Assembly: GCA_035448545.1 (NCBI GenBank)
Contig: DAOTJE010000009.1
Location: 62,001-126,000 of the forward strand
From: Anaerobaca sp035448545
GTDB taxonomy: Bacteria > Planctomycetota > Phycisphaerae > Sedimentisphaerales > Anaerobacaceae
Direction of reading: 5' to 3'
DNA length: 64,000 nt
How positions within the stretch are numbered: position 1 is the stretch's first letter; every line of letters starts with the position of its first letter. Both the position numbers and the translations under genes were made by a program. The notes under the pieces were generated by a model, which was not told where the DNA came from, made no database searches, and saw only the letters and a list, made by a program, of their open reading frames with translations. This document shows positions 34,420 through 43,709 of the stretch, piece after piece.

Positions 34420-34448
34420 TTGATGTTTGGCCGACGTTGGGCTATATT
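34420..34448 (+). promoter_or_regulatory. Promoter for the sugar kinase-pyrKD transcript
   Basis: TTGATG (34420-34425), a 17-base spacer and TATATT (34443-34448). The predicted start near 34455 rules out the longer frame from 34437 and supports translation from ATG 34506. Confidence 0.6.
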
Positions 34449-34505
34449 CGCACCCGGTCGTCGTGCAAGCTGATAACCTTTCGTTTTTGGAGAACGCCAA
34501 GCGAG

Positions 34506-35750
34506 ATGGGACTGACACAGGAAGGCCGGGCGGCGTTGGAGAAGATCCGACAGTGGGGCAAGCAGTACAAGCTGAACATCGCAGGAGGCAAGATCCGACG
34601 GACCTCGTCCCGATTCTGCCTGGGGGTCGAGCACGGCGATTACAACGGCACCGAGCTGTTCGGCGTGGGCACCGACCGCTTCATCTGGATGGCGTACAAA
34701 CCCAACGGCACCGACAAGGTCCGGCTCTTCAGCGGCAACTTCCCCGACGACGGCGTGATCGAGTACGCCATCGGCCATGTCCCGCAGCCTAAGTCGGCGG
34801 CCATCGCCCAGACGTGGGGCCGCTTCCCCTACGGCATCGACTACGTCCTGCGGCGTGAGGGGTTCCCGCTCAAACAGGGAATCGATGCGGTCCTCTACGG
34901 CAACATCCCCGGCGGCGGCATGAGCCGCTCGGCGTCACTGTGCATCAACCTGATCCTCTCGCTGTTCGATGCCAACCAGATCCAGGTCGCCAAAGACACC
35001 CAGATCGTGGACCTGGCCCAGGCGGTCGAGAACGACTACATCGGCTCACCTTGCGGCAAACTCGACCAGACGATGGTCCTCTTCGCCCGGGAAGGGATGG
35101 GCACGTACTACAATCCGTCCGACCGCTCGATCGAGTATGTACCGATGGGGGCGGGCGCGACCGACTTCCGGATCATGGTGCTCGACACAGGCACCGACCG
35201 GCCCGGCCTGGAGAAATCGACCTACGCCGTACGACGGCGCGAATGCGAAGAGCTGGTCGCTATCCTGCAAGAGGCGGGGTTCCAGATCTCCTGCCTGGCC
35301 GACATCAAAGACGAAGCGGTTTATCGCAAGATCATGACGCAGTTCGGTCCGAAATTCCCCGACCTCTGTGCGCGACTGACGTACATCTTCGGCGCCCAGC
35401 AGCGTTTCTACAGGATGATGGACGCCTGGAAGGCGGGAGACATCGAGACCGTCGGCGCGATCTTCCGTCAGGACGGGATCGGCCTGCGCGACGACTATCG
35501 GATCTCGGGACCCGAACTGGAGACGATGTGCGACATTGTCCGCACCGTGCCGGGCGTGCTCGGTGAGCGGATGCTGGGCGGAGGGGACAAGGGCGCCTCC
35601 GGCGCGCTGGTGCGGGCCGAGAGCGTCGAGGCGGTACGTGAGGCGGTCCAGACGGCCTATCCGCGCAGCCGGCCCGACTTCGCCGAGAAGTTCGCGGTGC
35701 ACACGTGCAAGGTCGTTGACGGCGTCAAGGTCTTCGAAGGCGAACTCTGA
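34506..35750 (+). CDS. GHMP sugar kinase, galactokinase-like
   Basis: The 414-residue protein is a GHMP-family kinase that would phosphorylate the anomeric carbon of a sugar. Motif 1 reads SSRFCLGVEHGDYNG, close to the galactokinase signature (G-R-V-N-L-I-G-E-H-T-D-Y) but altered. Motif 2 is the ATP loop GNIPGGGMSRSASL. Motif 3 is GERMLGGGDKGASGAL. A DDYRISGPELETMCDIV stretch matches the helix before motif 3 in galactokinases. The changed sugar loop could mean another substrate such as galacturonate or arabinose. pyrK follows after 21 bases, with which it is probably co-transcribed. Confidence 0.82.
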   Translation: MGLTQEGRAALEKIRQWGKQYKLNIAGGKIRRTSSRFCLGVEHGDYNGTELFGVGTDRFIWMAYKPNGTDKVRLFSGNFPDDGVIEYAIGHVPQPKSAAIAQTWGRFPYGIDYVLRREGFPLKQGIDAVLYGNIPGGGMSRSASLCINLILSLFDANQIQVAKDTQIVDLAQAVENDYIGSPCGKLDQTMVLFAREGMGTYYNPSDRSIEYVPMGAGATDFRIMVLDTGTDRPGLEKSTYAVRRRECEELVAILQEAGFQISCLADIKDEAVYRKIMTQFGPKFPDLCARLTYIFGAQQRFYRMMDAWKAGDIETVGAIFRQDGIGLRDDYRISGPELETMCDIVRTVPGVLGERMLGGGDKGASGALVRAESVEAVREAVQTAYPRSRPDFAEKFAVHTCKVVDGVKVFEGEL

Positions 35751-35771
35751 CGCTTCAGAAAGCAATCCCGC

Positions 35772-36734
35772 ATGGCGCAGAAACGCGAATCACGGAAGAA
35801 GGGACGCCACACCGCGACGGTTCTGTCCAACGTCCGGGCGGGCGAATGCTTCTGGAAGATGCGGCTTCGCTTCTCCGGCGAGGCGGCCGGCGTGTTCGCG
35901 AGGTTCCAGCCGGGCCAGTTCATCGAGTTCGACACATCGGACCTGGCGATCCCCGCGACCGACAGCATCCCGAAGGCACTACTGGACGGCGCCCGACGCA
36001 GTGTCCTGCTCCGCCGGCCGTTCAGCTTCTCCGACGTCACGGTCCAGGACGATGCGACGATCGCCGAGCTGCTCTACTGCGTCGTCGGTCCCGCCAGCCT
36101 GCGCATGACCACCCTTCGCGCCGGCGACGTGGCCAGTCTCATCGGACCGCTGGGCAATGGCTTCACCGTCGCGCAGGGCAAGCGGACCGCCCTGCTGGTC
36201 GTCGGAGGCATGGGGCTGCCGCCGATCCGCTGTCTGGCCAGGTTGCTGAATACCGAGCACAAGGAGGTTGAGACGATTGCCTTCATCGGCGCGCGGACGG
36301 TGACCGCCCTGCCTCTGGAGGAACGCCCTGCCGCGTTCGAGGAAGGTCTGAGTCTGTCGGTTCCTACCTTCGCGACGTTGGGCGTCCCGTCGATGGTGGC
36401 CACTGACGACGGTTCGGCCGGCCATCGGGGACCCGTCACCGAGTGCCTGACGCGGTGGCTGCAAGAGAACGCGGATCGGGACCGGGAGAAGCTGATCGTT
36501 TACGCCTGCGGCCCGGAACGCATGCTGGAAGCGGTCGCGCGAATCGCCAACGACCGACAGATCGCCTGCCAGGTCAGCATGGAACGCCGCATGGCCTGCG
36601 GGATCGGGCTGTGCCAGAGCTGCGCGATCGAGTGCCGCATCGAAGGCTCGAACGAGACCGTCTACAAGCTCTGCTGCCAGGATGGACCGGTCTTCGACGC
36701 CAGAGAAGTCGTCTTCGGCACAGAGACCGCGTGA
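35772..36734 (+). CDS. pyrK: Dihydroorotate dehydrogenase electron-transfer subunit PyrK
   Basis: PyrK carries FAD and a 2Fe-2S cluster and links class 1B dihydroorotate dehydrogenase to NAD+. The 320-residue protein has a FAD-binding beta-barrel (FQPGQFIEFD, LLRRPFSFSDV), an NAD-binding half (LLVVGGMGLPPI, VYACGPERMLEAV) and the cluster motif MACGIGLCQSCAIEC with a further Cys in KLCCQDGPVF. A basic N-terminal extension of about 15 residues is extra. It is followed at once by pyrD, its usual partner. Confidence 0.93.
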   Translation: MAQKRESRKKGRHTATVLSNVRAGECFWKMRLRFSGEAAGVFARFQPGQFIEFDTSDLAIPATDSIPKALLDGARRSVLLRRPFSFSDVTVQDDATIAELLYCVVGPASLRMTTLRAGDVASLIGPLGNGFTVAQGKRTALLVVGGMGLPPIRCLARLLNTEHKEVETIAFIGARTVTALPLEERPAAFEEGLSLSVPTFATLGVPSMVATDDGSAGHRGPVTECLTRWLQENADRDREKLIVYACGPERMLEAVARIANDRQIACQVSMERRMACGIGLCQSCAIECRIEGSNETVYKLCCQDGPVFDAREVVFGTETA

Positions 36735-36766
36735 GGTCCGCCCGGCCGGACAGATCACGAGCAACA

Positions 36767-37708
36767 ATGAATGAGCAAGTCGATATTTCGGTTCAGTTTG
36801 CTGGGCGGAAGCTGGCCAACCCGGTGTTCACCGCGTCGGGCACGTGCGGGTACGCCGACGAGCTGGCCGACTTCATAGACGTCGATGCCCTGGGCGGCTT
36901 TATCACCAAGAGCATCACGCTCCAGCCGCGCAAGGGCAACCCGACGCCGCGAATCGTCGAGACCGACGCCGGCATGCTCAATGCCATCGGCCTGGCCAAC
37001 GTGGGGCTGGACCGATTCATCGCAGAGAAACTGCCCCTGATCGCGAAGATGAAGCCGGCCGTCTTCGTAAACGTGGCCGGTACGACGATCGAGGAATACG
37101 TCGCGGTCGTCGAGCGGCTGGCCGGGGAGAAGGCGCTGGCCGGCTTCGAGTTGAATATCAGTTGTCCGAACGTCAGGAAAGGCGGCATCAGTTTCGGGAC
37201 CGATCCCGCCCAGGTCGAGGAGATCACGCGGGCGGTCAAGAAGGCGTGCGGCTCGAAGGCACTGATCGTCAAGCTCACGCCGACGGTGACGGACATCAGC
37301 GTCACGGCCCGCGCGGCAATCGCCGGCGGCGCCGATGCGCTGAGCCTGATCAACACGTTCACCGCAATGGTCATCGACATCGAGACGCGCCGGCCGGTGC
37401 TGGCGAACCGGACGGGAGGTCTGTCGGGTCCGGCTGTCAAGCCGATCGCGGTCTACCTCGTCAACAAGGTCTACCGCGAGGTGGCCCGCGAGGCGGGAAT
37501 CCCAATCCTGGGCCTGGGGGGCATTCGCACCGCCTCCGACGCGATCGAGTTCCTGATCGCCGGCGCGACGGCCGTCGCGGTCGGGACCGCCAGCTTCGTT
37601 GAGCCCGACTGCGCTGCGCAGGTCATTTCCGGCCTGCGCGACTACTGCGTGCGAAAAAAGATCGCCTCGCTCGCCGAACTGACCGGCTCGCTCGCCGAAC
37701 CCTCCTGA
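36767..37708 (+). CDS. pyrD: Dihydroorotate dehydrogenase, class 1B
   Basis: PyrD oxidises dihydroorotate to orotate in pyrimidine synthesis. The 313-residue FMN TIM barrel shows NPVFTASGTCGY, TKSITLQPRKGNPTPR, NAIGLANVGLD, NISCPNVRKGG with the catalytic Cys expected in class 1B enzymes, VKLTPTVTDI and GIPILGLGGIRTASDAIEF. ATG 36767 is chosen because the conserved sequence starts at once. The neighbouring pyrK makes the PyrDK heterotetramer likely. Confidence 0.95.
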   Translation: MNEQVDISVQFAGRKLANPVFTASGTCGYADELADFIDVDALGGFITKSITLQPRKGNPTPRIVETDAGMLNAIGLANVGLDRFIAEKLPLIAKMKPAVFVNVAGTTIEEYVAVVERLAGEKALAGFELNISCPNVRKGGISFGTDPAQVEEITRAVKKACGSKALIVKLTPTVTDISVTARAAIAGGADALSLINTFTAMVIDIETRRPVLANRTGGLSGPAVKPIAVYLVNKVYREVAREAGIPILGLGGIRTASDAIEFLIAGATAVAVGTASFVEPDCAAQVISGLRDYCVRKKIASLAELTGSLAEPS

Positions 37709-37763
37709 GGCGAGTCCGACGTCGATATACACTCGTTCCATGCAAGAGAAGGGAGACTCGAAG

Positions 37764-39248
37764 ATGAAACGACGCGAGTTCCTCAAGGCGATCAGCTGCG
37801 GCGCCGCCGCGACGGTTCTGCCGGGCTGCACCACCGACACACCCAAGACCGCCACCAGGCCGCGCGTGCAGCGGCCGAACATCCTCTGGTTGATCTCGGA
37901 AGACACCTCGCCCGACTTCGCCTGCTATGGCCATCCGCTCGTCAAGACGCCGAACCTCGACAAGCTGGCGAGCCAGGGCGCCCGCTTTACCAACGCCTTC
38001 GTGACGGGTCCGGTCTGCTCGGCGTCGCGCTCCGCCTTCATGACGGGCATGTACCAGACCAGTATCGGCGCGCACAACCATCGCAGTCATCGCGACGACG
38101 GCTATACGCTGCCGGCGCCGGTGAACGTGATCACCGAATACTTCCGCCAAGCGGGCTATTTCACCAGCAACGCTGCCGGCCTGAACTACAAGAAGGCCGG
38201 CAAGACCGACTGGAACTTCACCCCGAAGAGCCTGCCTTTCGACGGCACCGACTGGTCGCAGCGCAAGCCCAATCAGCCTTTCTTCGCCCAAGTCAACCTC
38301 AGCCTGACCCACCGGGACTTCAAGCGGGACCAGAGAAACCCGATCGATCCGACGGCGGTGAGACTGCCGCCCTGCTATCCGGACCATCCGGTCGCCAGAC
38401 GTGACTGGGCCGACTATCTCGAATCCATCCAGAACCTCGACACCGAGGTCGGCGTAGCGCTGGCCTGGCTCGAAAAAGAGGGTCTGGCGGACAACACCAT
38501 CGTCCTGTACTGCAGCGATCATGGCCGCCCGCATGTGTGGGGCAAACAGTGGCTCTACGATGAGGGCATTCGCATCCCGGTGATCATCCGCTGGCCCGGG
38601 CACATCGAGCCGGGCACCGTCGTCGATGACCTCATCAGCAGCATCGATTTCGCGCCGACCTTCCTGTCGCTGGCGGGGATCGCAGTAGCCAAGCACCTTC
38701 AGGGCTATCCGTTCCTCGTCCACGGCCAGAAGGCCCGCAAATACGTCTTCGCCGCCCGCGACCGATGCGACGGCACCGTCGACCGCATTCGCTGCATCCG
38801 ATCGAAACGGTACAAGTACATCCGCAACTTCTACCCCGAGCGACCCTACACGCAGTTCAACGCGTACAAGAAGCTGCAATATCCTGTTCTGACACTGTTG
38901 CACGTGCTGCACAAACAAGGGCGGTTAACGCCGGAGCAGGCACGGTTCATGACGCCGACCCGGCCGCCGGAAGAGTTTTACGACCTCGAAAACGACCCGT
39001 TCGAGACGCACAACCTCGTCGACGACCGCGCGTACGCCAAGGCCCTCCGGGAGCACCGCGCCAAACTGGACGAGTGGATCAGAGCCACCAAGGACCAGGG
39101 GCAGACCCCCGAACCCGAGAGCGTGGTCGCCTACTGGCAGAAAGACATGGCCGAATCATACGAGCGACAGATGAGGAGCCGGGAGTTGTCTCCCGACATC
39201 TCCGATGAGGATTATCTGAGCTGGTGGGTCAAGAAGCTGCTCGTCTGA
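37764..39248 (+). CDS. Secreted formylglycine-dependent sulfatase
   Basis: The 494-residue enzyme removes sulfate esters, probably from algal or host glycans, outside the cytoplasm. A TAT-like leader starts KRREFLKAISCGAAATVLPG and ends in a possible lipobox Cys (C22). The alkaline-phosphatase fold shows NILWLISEDTSPDFACYG with metal-binding Asp, then the sulfatase signature C85-S-A-S-R89, where C85 would become formylglycine. YCSDHGRP carries further metal ligands. ATG 37764 is preferred over 37740 because GGGAG lies upstream and the TAT motif follows at once. A formylglycine-generating enzyme is not in the window. Confidence 0.93.
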   Translation: MKRREFLKAISCGAAATVLPGCTTDTPKTATRPRVQRPNILWLISEDTSPDFACYGHPLVKTPNLDKLASQGARFTNAFVTGPVCSASRSAFMTGMYQTSIGAHNHRSHRDDGYTLPAPVNVITEYFRQAGYFTSNAAGLNYKKAGKTDWNFTPKSLPFDGTDWSQRKPNQPFFAQVNLSLTHRDFKRDQRNPIDPTAVRLPPCYPDHPVARRDWADYLESIQNLDTEVGVALAWLEKEGLADNTIVLYCSDHGRPHVWGKQWLYDEGIRIPVIIRWPGHIEPGTVVDDLISSIDFAPTFLSLAGIAVAKHLQGYPFLVHGQKARKYVFAARDRCDGTVDRIRCIRSKRYKYIRNFYPERPYTQFNAYKKLQYPVLTLLHVLHKQGRLTPEQARFMTPTRPPEEFYDLENDPFETHNLVDDRAYAKALREHRAKLDEWIRATKDQGQTPEPESVVAYWQKDMAESYERQMRSRELSPDISDEDYLSWWVKKLLV

Positions 39249-39284
39249 GCCAGGCCCTGACGTTTCGACACTTCGGAGGTGAGC

Positions 39285-40442
39285 ATGAGCCAGGTTGCGT
39301 CACGAGTGTTCGGCATCGTGGTCCTTGCCGTCCTCGTCAATCAGCCATTCAACGGCTCCGTCCGGGCCGCTGACAGCGAGGATCGCATGACCTACGCCCA
39401 GGCCAAAGCGAGAATCCCGCAGCGGCAACTGCCCGAGTTCTGGGTCGGCGACGTCAAGGGGCTAGCGGACCGTTTCGAGAGGCTGACGCGTGGAACCGCC
39501 CGTGTCATCGCGGTCTCGCCCGGCGGCAGACCGATTCACCTCGTCACGTACGGCGCCAAAGAGCCGCTCCAGCAGAAGGCCAATTTCAACTCCGCCATCG
39601 GAGGCCGTCTGCCCAGCGCCTATACGGACAGGAATGCGCGCAAAAAGCCCGTCGTCTTCTTCGTCGGTCCGGTCCACGGCCACGAGGTCGAGGCGCTAAC
39701 CGGTCTGGTAAACCTCATCGAGATCATGGAAACCGGCAAGGACCTGCGAGGCCGGGGCCAGAGGCCCCTGCAGGAACTCGGCTCGCAGTGCCGTCTGCTG
39801 ATCGTTCCAACGGGCAACCCCGACGGGACGGCGCGGTTCGAGCCGCGATCGCTTCAGGGGATGGGGCAGAACGACCTGCGGTTCTGGGGCCAGGGCACCT
39901 GGAGCGACGACCGGTTGTGCGGCTGGCCCCAGGTCAAGAGGCAGCACCCGCTCGTGGGCGACAACGTCGGCTTCGTGGGCTGCTACTTCAACGACGCGGG
40001 AATCAATCCGATGCACGATGAGTTCTTCGCGCCGATGGGGCCGGAGGCGCCGGCGATCCTGAAGATCGCCCGCGAAGAAGGGCCCGATCTGGCAGTCTCA
40101 CTGCACAGCCACGAGCCGCCGCCGGCACTGCTGCGACCGGCCTACCTGCCGAATGCAATCCAGCAGGACGTTCGCACGCTGGCTCAAAGATGCTTCGCCC
40201 TGCTGGAGCAGCGGAACCTGCCGCACAACGGCCTGCCTGAAGTGCGCGCCGAGGATGAGCAGATGCCCAGCGCCTTCAATCTGACCAGCGCGCTGTACCA
40301 CATCTGCGGGGCGACCTCGTTCACCTTCGAGTGTCCGCACGGTCTGAAAGGCTCGTGCGAAGTGACACACGAGCAAATCCTCGACATCCAACTGACGCTC
40401 TATGAGGCCATGCTGCAACACGCGTTCGACGCGAAGAAGTGA
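39285..40442 (+). CDS. Secreted M14-family zinc carboxypeptidase
   Basis: The 385-residue protein is a metallocarboxypeptidase-like enzyme with a signal peptide (FGIVVLAVLVNQPFNGSVRA). The first zinc motif is H131-G-H-E134 in GPVHGHEVEALTG. The third ligand lies in LAVSLHSHEP. A Glu in SFTFECPHG is a candidate general base, as in M14 enzymes. PTGNPDGTARFEP matches the family's substrate loop. GGAGG precedes ATG 39285. It follows the sulfatase gene by 36 bases and may be co-transcribed. It could trim peptides or gamma-glutamyl compounds; the substrate is unknown. Confidence 0.88.
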   Translation: MSQVASRVFGIVVLAVLVNQPFNGSVRAADSEDRMTYAQAKARIPQRQLPEFWVGDVKGLADRFERLTRGTARVIAVSPGGRPIHLVTYGAKEPLQQKANFNSAIGGRLPSAYTDRNARKKPVVFFVGPVHGHEVEALTGLVNLIEIMETGKDLRGRGQRPLQELGSQCRLLIVPTGNPDGTARFEPRSLQGMGQNDLRFWGQGTWSDDRLCGWPQVKRQHPLVGDNVGFVGCYFNDAGINPMHDEFFAPMGPEAPAILKIAREEGPDLAVSLHSHEPPPALLRPAYLPNAIQQDVRTLAQRCFALLEQRNLPHNGLPEVRAEDEQMPSAFNLTSALYHICGATSFTFECPHGLKGSCEVTHEQILDIQLTLYEAMLQHAFDAKK

Positions 40443-40484
40443 CGTCTTCGTCAGAACCGGGACGTCGGCCGACAGACAGGCCAG

Positions 40485-40800
40485 TCAGGCGCATTGTGAC
40501 GGACGCAGGCACTCGAAGCGAATGGTTTGCGATTCTTCGATGTGGCCGCTGGGCCGGAAGGCGCACCGCTCCAGCACTCTGCACGATGCGACGTTCTGCG
40601 CCGTGGTGTGGGCAAGGATCCGCCGGACGCAGGGGCCCTCGAACGCCCAAGTCAGCAACATGCCGACGATTTCGGTTGCGTAGCCCTGGCCTCGCCGGGC
40701 GGGCATGATGGAAAAACCGATCCCGGCGGCCAGCGGCCCATGCCGGACGGGGTCTCACAAGCCGGATTCGGGTTGATCCGCCCCATGGTTTCGGCTATGC
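40485..40800 (-). pseudogene. Remnant of a GNAT acetyltransferase gene
   Basis: On the minus strand one frame reads GPLAAGIGFSIMPARRGQ, then GYATEIVGMLLTWAFE, then RRILAHTTAQNVASCRVLE, the acetyl-CoA-binding end of a RimJ/RimL-like GNAT. Upstream the frame hits a stop (40757-40755). A neighbouring frame continues with ETMGRINPNPACETPSG, also GNAT-like, so a frameshift near 40740-40750 is likely. The N-terminal half is missing or unrecognisable. A sequencing error could mimic the frameshift. Confidence 0.6.
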
Positions 40801-40933
40801 TCTGGCCATGGCAGGCTGGCGGATCAGAACGACTGGGGCCGGGCGGCGCGACGCAAAGGCGCTACCCAACGGAAGCGGCCGCATGACGTCGTCGCGTGAC
40901 ATATCGGAACGCCCATTACAGGAGAGATAGCAC

Positions 40934-42382
40934 ATGGCCAGAGATATGGAGACGCTTTACCAGCAGCGACTGAACCGGTACGTGACCGCGATGCGGAACG
41001 AGAAGCCGGACATGATCCCGATCCGGCCGTTCGTGGCCGAGTTTACCGCCAAGTACGCCGGCATGACCTGCCAGGACGTGGCCCACGACTACACCAAGGC
41101 CTTCGAAGCCGCTGTCCAGTGCGCCAGGGACTTTGACTGGGACGCCGTCGTCGCGAACATGGTCTATGTCTGGACGGGCCTGGCCCAGGCGGCGGGCCTG
41201 CGGTACTACGGCATTCCTGGCGTCGGTATCCCGCACACGGTCGGCTTCAACTATATCGAGCCGCCGGAAGAGAAGGCCTTCATGAAGGAGGACGAGTACG
41301 ATGAGCTGATCGACGACCCGACGGCGTTCCTCTACAACACGTGGCTGCCGCGCGTCTCGACCGAGATCAGCAAGATCGGCGAACCTTCGACCTATCGCAA
41401 CAACCTCGCACTGGTCAAGAGCGCGATGGCGATGATGCAGTACTTCTATGCTTTCGGGCCCCAGGTGGCGCGGCTTCGCACCGAGTGCGGCACGGCCTCG
41501 GCCATCGCGGGCATCTTCAAGTCACCCTTCGACATCATCGCCGACAAGCTGCGCGGCTACGTCGGCCTGACGATGGACATGCACAAGCAGCCCAAGAAGG
41601 TGCTCAAGGCCGCCGAGGCGATCATCCCGCACATGGTTCACGTGGGCCTGAGCACCGCCGACCCGAGCAAACAGGTGCCCATCGGCTACTGGATGCACCG
41701 GGGCTGCGTCCCGTTCATCACGCCGGAGCAGTTCGATTCACACTACTGGCCTACCCTGAAGCCCTGCATCGAGGAGTTCTGGAAACACGGGCACCAGACG
41801 CTTTTCTACGCCGAGGGCAAGTGGCGACACCACTTCGACACCTTCCGCAAGCTGCCCGAACGCAGCATCGTCTTCCACTGCGACCAGGATGACATCTTCG
41901 AGGTCCACCGCAGGCTGCACGACCGGTTCGCCATCAGCGGCGGGGTCCCGAACATGCTGCTGAGCTACGGCACGCCCGAGGAGGTCAAGCAGTTCGTCCT
42001 GCGCGTGATCAAGGAGGTCGCCAAAGACGGCGGCTACATCCTGGACGCCGGCGCGATCATGCAGAACGACACGAGCATCGAGAACATGAAGACGATGACG
42101 CAGGTCTGCCGCGAGCACGGCGTTTACTCCGCCGGCACGTACAAGGCCCCGGTCGCGACGCCTCCGTGCGATCTGCCTTCGTCGGTCGAGTCCCGAAAGA
42201 AGGTCACCGGCCTGGCCGGCCGACCCGCGCCGCGCGTCAGGCCCGGCGTCTGCTTCCCGTGGGAACAGCGCTTCAAAGACCTGCCCGAGATCACCGGCGA
42301 CAAGGCCCTCGTGCAGAAGGTCTGGGAAGAGATCGACGCCCTGGGCAACATGTACATCTGGCAACTGCTGCTGTCATTCTAA
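40934..42382 (+). CDS. Uroporphyrinogen decarboxylase-fold (UroD/MtaA-like) protein
   Basis: The 482-residue protein has the TIM-barrel pattern of the UroD superfamily, which includes HemE and the corrinoid:thiol methyltransferases MtaA and CmuA. Features include RYVTAMRNEKPDMIPIRPF at the start, the barrel stretch PIGYWMHRGCVPFITPEQ, FYAEGKWRHHFDTFRKLP, FHCDQDD and GTPEEVKQFVLRVIKEV near the C-terminus. The HxCG zinc motif of true methyltransferases is not intact (H-C-D-Q here). It is longer than HemE (about 350). It heads a cluster with an oxidoreductase and a DUF1080 fusion, so a catabolic role is likelier than haem synthesis. Confidence 0.75.
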   Translation: MARDMETLYQQRLNRYVTAMRNEKPDMIPIRPFVAEFTAKYAGMTCQDVAHDYTKAFEAAVQCARDFDWDAVVANMVYVWTGLAQAAGLRYYGIPGVGIPHTVGFNYIEPPEEKAFMKEDEYDELIDDPTAFLYNTWLPRVSTEISKIGEPSTYRNNLALVKSAMAMMQYFYAFGPQVARLRTECGTASAIAGIFKSPFDIIADKLRGYVGLTMDMHKQPKKVLKAAEAIIPHMVHVGLSTADPSKQVPIGYWMHRGCVPFITPEQFDSHYWPTLKPCIEEFWKHGHQTLFYAEGKWRHHFDTFRKLPERSIVFHCDQDDIFEVHRRLHDRFAISGGVPNMLLSYGTPEEVKQFVLRVIKEVAKDGGYILDAGAIMQNDTSIENMKTMTQVCREHGVYSAGTYKAPVATPPCDLPSSVESRKKVTGLAGRPAPRVRPGVCFPWEQRFKDLPEITGDKALVQKVWEEIDALGNMYIWQLLLSF

Positions 42383-42396
42383 GGGGAGAGATACCC

Positions 42397-43683
42397 ATGA
42401 ACCGTCGTCGCTTTCTGAAACAGACCACCTGCATCGCTGTGGGCGGGATCGGCTTTCCATCCCTCGTCTCATCTGCGGCGCTGGGCAAGGCGGGGAGTGT
42501 CGCCGCCAGCGAACGGATCACGGTGGGCTTCATCGGCACCGGCGGACACGGCATCGACATGAACCTCAAGAGTTTCCTGGCCCAGCCCGATGCGCAGGCG
42601 GTAGCCGTGTGCGACGTCGATCCGGTCAACCTCCAGAAGGCCCGCGACCTGGTCAACGCCAGGTACGGCAACACCGACTGTATGACGACGCAGGACTTCC
42701 GCGAGATTCTGGCTCGTGCAGACATCGACGCGGTGATGATCTCGACGCCGGACCATTGGCACGTGCCGATCTCCATCGCCGCCGCCAAGGCGGGCAAGGA
42801 CGTCGAGTGCGAGAAACCGACCCTGACGGTCGAGGAGGGCCGCAGACTGGTCCAGACGATGCAGCGCTACGGCCGCGTCTTCCAGTGGTCCACCGAGGAC
42901 CGCTCCGTCGACGTATACCATCGCATGTGCGAGCTGGTCCGCAACGGACGGATCGGCAAGGTCCACACCATCCGAGTCGAGCTGCCGGCCGGACCCGACA
43001 CGCCGGGCAATCCCGAGCCGATGCCGGTCCCCGAGGGGTTCGACTACGACATGTGGCTCGGTCCGGCCCCCTGGGCCCCCTACACCAAGGACCGCTGCCA
43101 CTGGAACTTCCGCTGGATCTTCGACTACTCCGGCGGCATGCTCACCGACTGGGGCGCGCACCTGCTCGACGGCGCCCAGTGGGGTAACGACACCGAGCAC
43201 ACCGGACCGGTGGAGGTCGAAGGCCGGGGCGTCTTCTGCCAGGGCGGGCTCTACGACACCGCCCGCGAATACCACCTCGAGTACACCTATGCCGACGGCG
43301 TCAAGCTCTTCGTCGACTCGGGAGAGCCCAGCCTGCGATTCGAGGGCAGCGAAGGCTGGGTCGGCAATCGGGGCTGGCGCGGCAAGCTCGAAGCGAGCCG
43401 GCCGGCGATCCTCGATTCGGTGATCGGACCCGAAGAGATTCATTTGTACACGTGTCCCGGCGGCGAGCAGCGCAACTTCCTGGACTGCGTCAAGTCGCGC
43501 CAGGCGTGCTACTTCCCGCCCGAGATCGGTCAGCGATGTTTCACCATCGCTCACATCGGAAACATCGCGATGCGCCTGGGGCGCAAGCTCCGCTGGAACC
43601 CGCAGGAGGAACGCTTCGTCAACGACGACGAGGCCAATCGCATGCTCCGCCGGGCGGCTCGCAGTCCGTGGGACCTTCTCTGA
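42397..43683 (+). CDS. TAT-exported Gfo/Idh/MocA family oxidoreductase
   Basis: The 428-residue protein is a nucleotide-dependent sugar dehydrogenase of the Gfo/Idh/MocA family. A twin-arginine leader (NRRRFLKQTTCIAVGG) implies export with cofactor bound. The Rossmann motif is TVGFIGTGGHG. VMISTPDHWHVPISIAAAKA and VECEKPTLTVEEGRRLV give the family's EKP motif, with E-K-P intact. GGMLTDWGAHLLDGAQW matches the substrate-binding His region. AGGGGAGAG precedes the ATG 15 bases after the UroD-like gene. With the downstream DUF1080 gene it could oxidise a glycoside at C3. Confidence 0.93.
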   Translation: MNRRRFLKQTTCIAVGGIGFPSLVSSAALGKAGSVAASERITVGFIGTGGHGIDMNLKSFLAQPDAQAVAVCDVDPVNLQKARDLVNARYGNTDCMTTQDFREILARADIDAVMISTPDHWHVPISIAAAKAGKDVECEKPTLTVEEGRRLVQTMQRYGRVFQWSTEDRSVDVYHRMCELVRNGRIGKVHTIRVELPAGPDTPGNPEPMPVPEGFDYDMWLGPAPWAPYTKDRCHWNFRWIFDYSGGMLTDWGAHLLDGAQWGNDTEHTGPVEVEGRGVFCQGGLYDTAREYHLEYTYADGVKLFVDSGEPSLRFEGSEGWVGNRGWRGKLEASRPAILDSVIGPEEIHLYTCPGGEQRNFLDCVKSRQACYFPPEIGQRCFTIAHIGNIAMRLGRKLRWNPQEERFVNDDEANRMLRRAARSPWDLL

Positions 43684-43709
43684 GCGGACACCGGGACGAG
43701 GACTTCGCC

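Noticed and set aside
40934..42382. Annotation as HemE (haem synthesis)
   Set aside because: Too long, lacks typical HemE context, and clusters with sugar-oxidising genes; only the fold is claimed.
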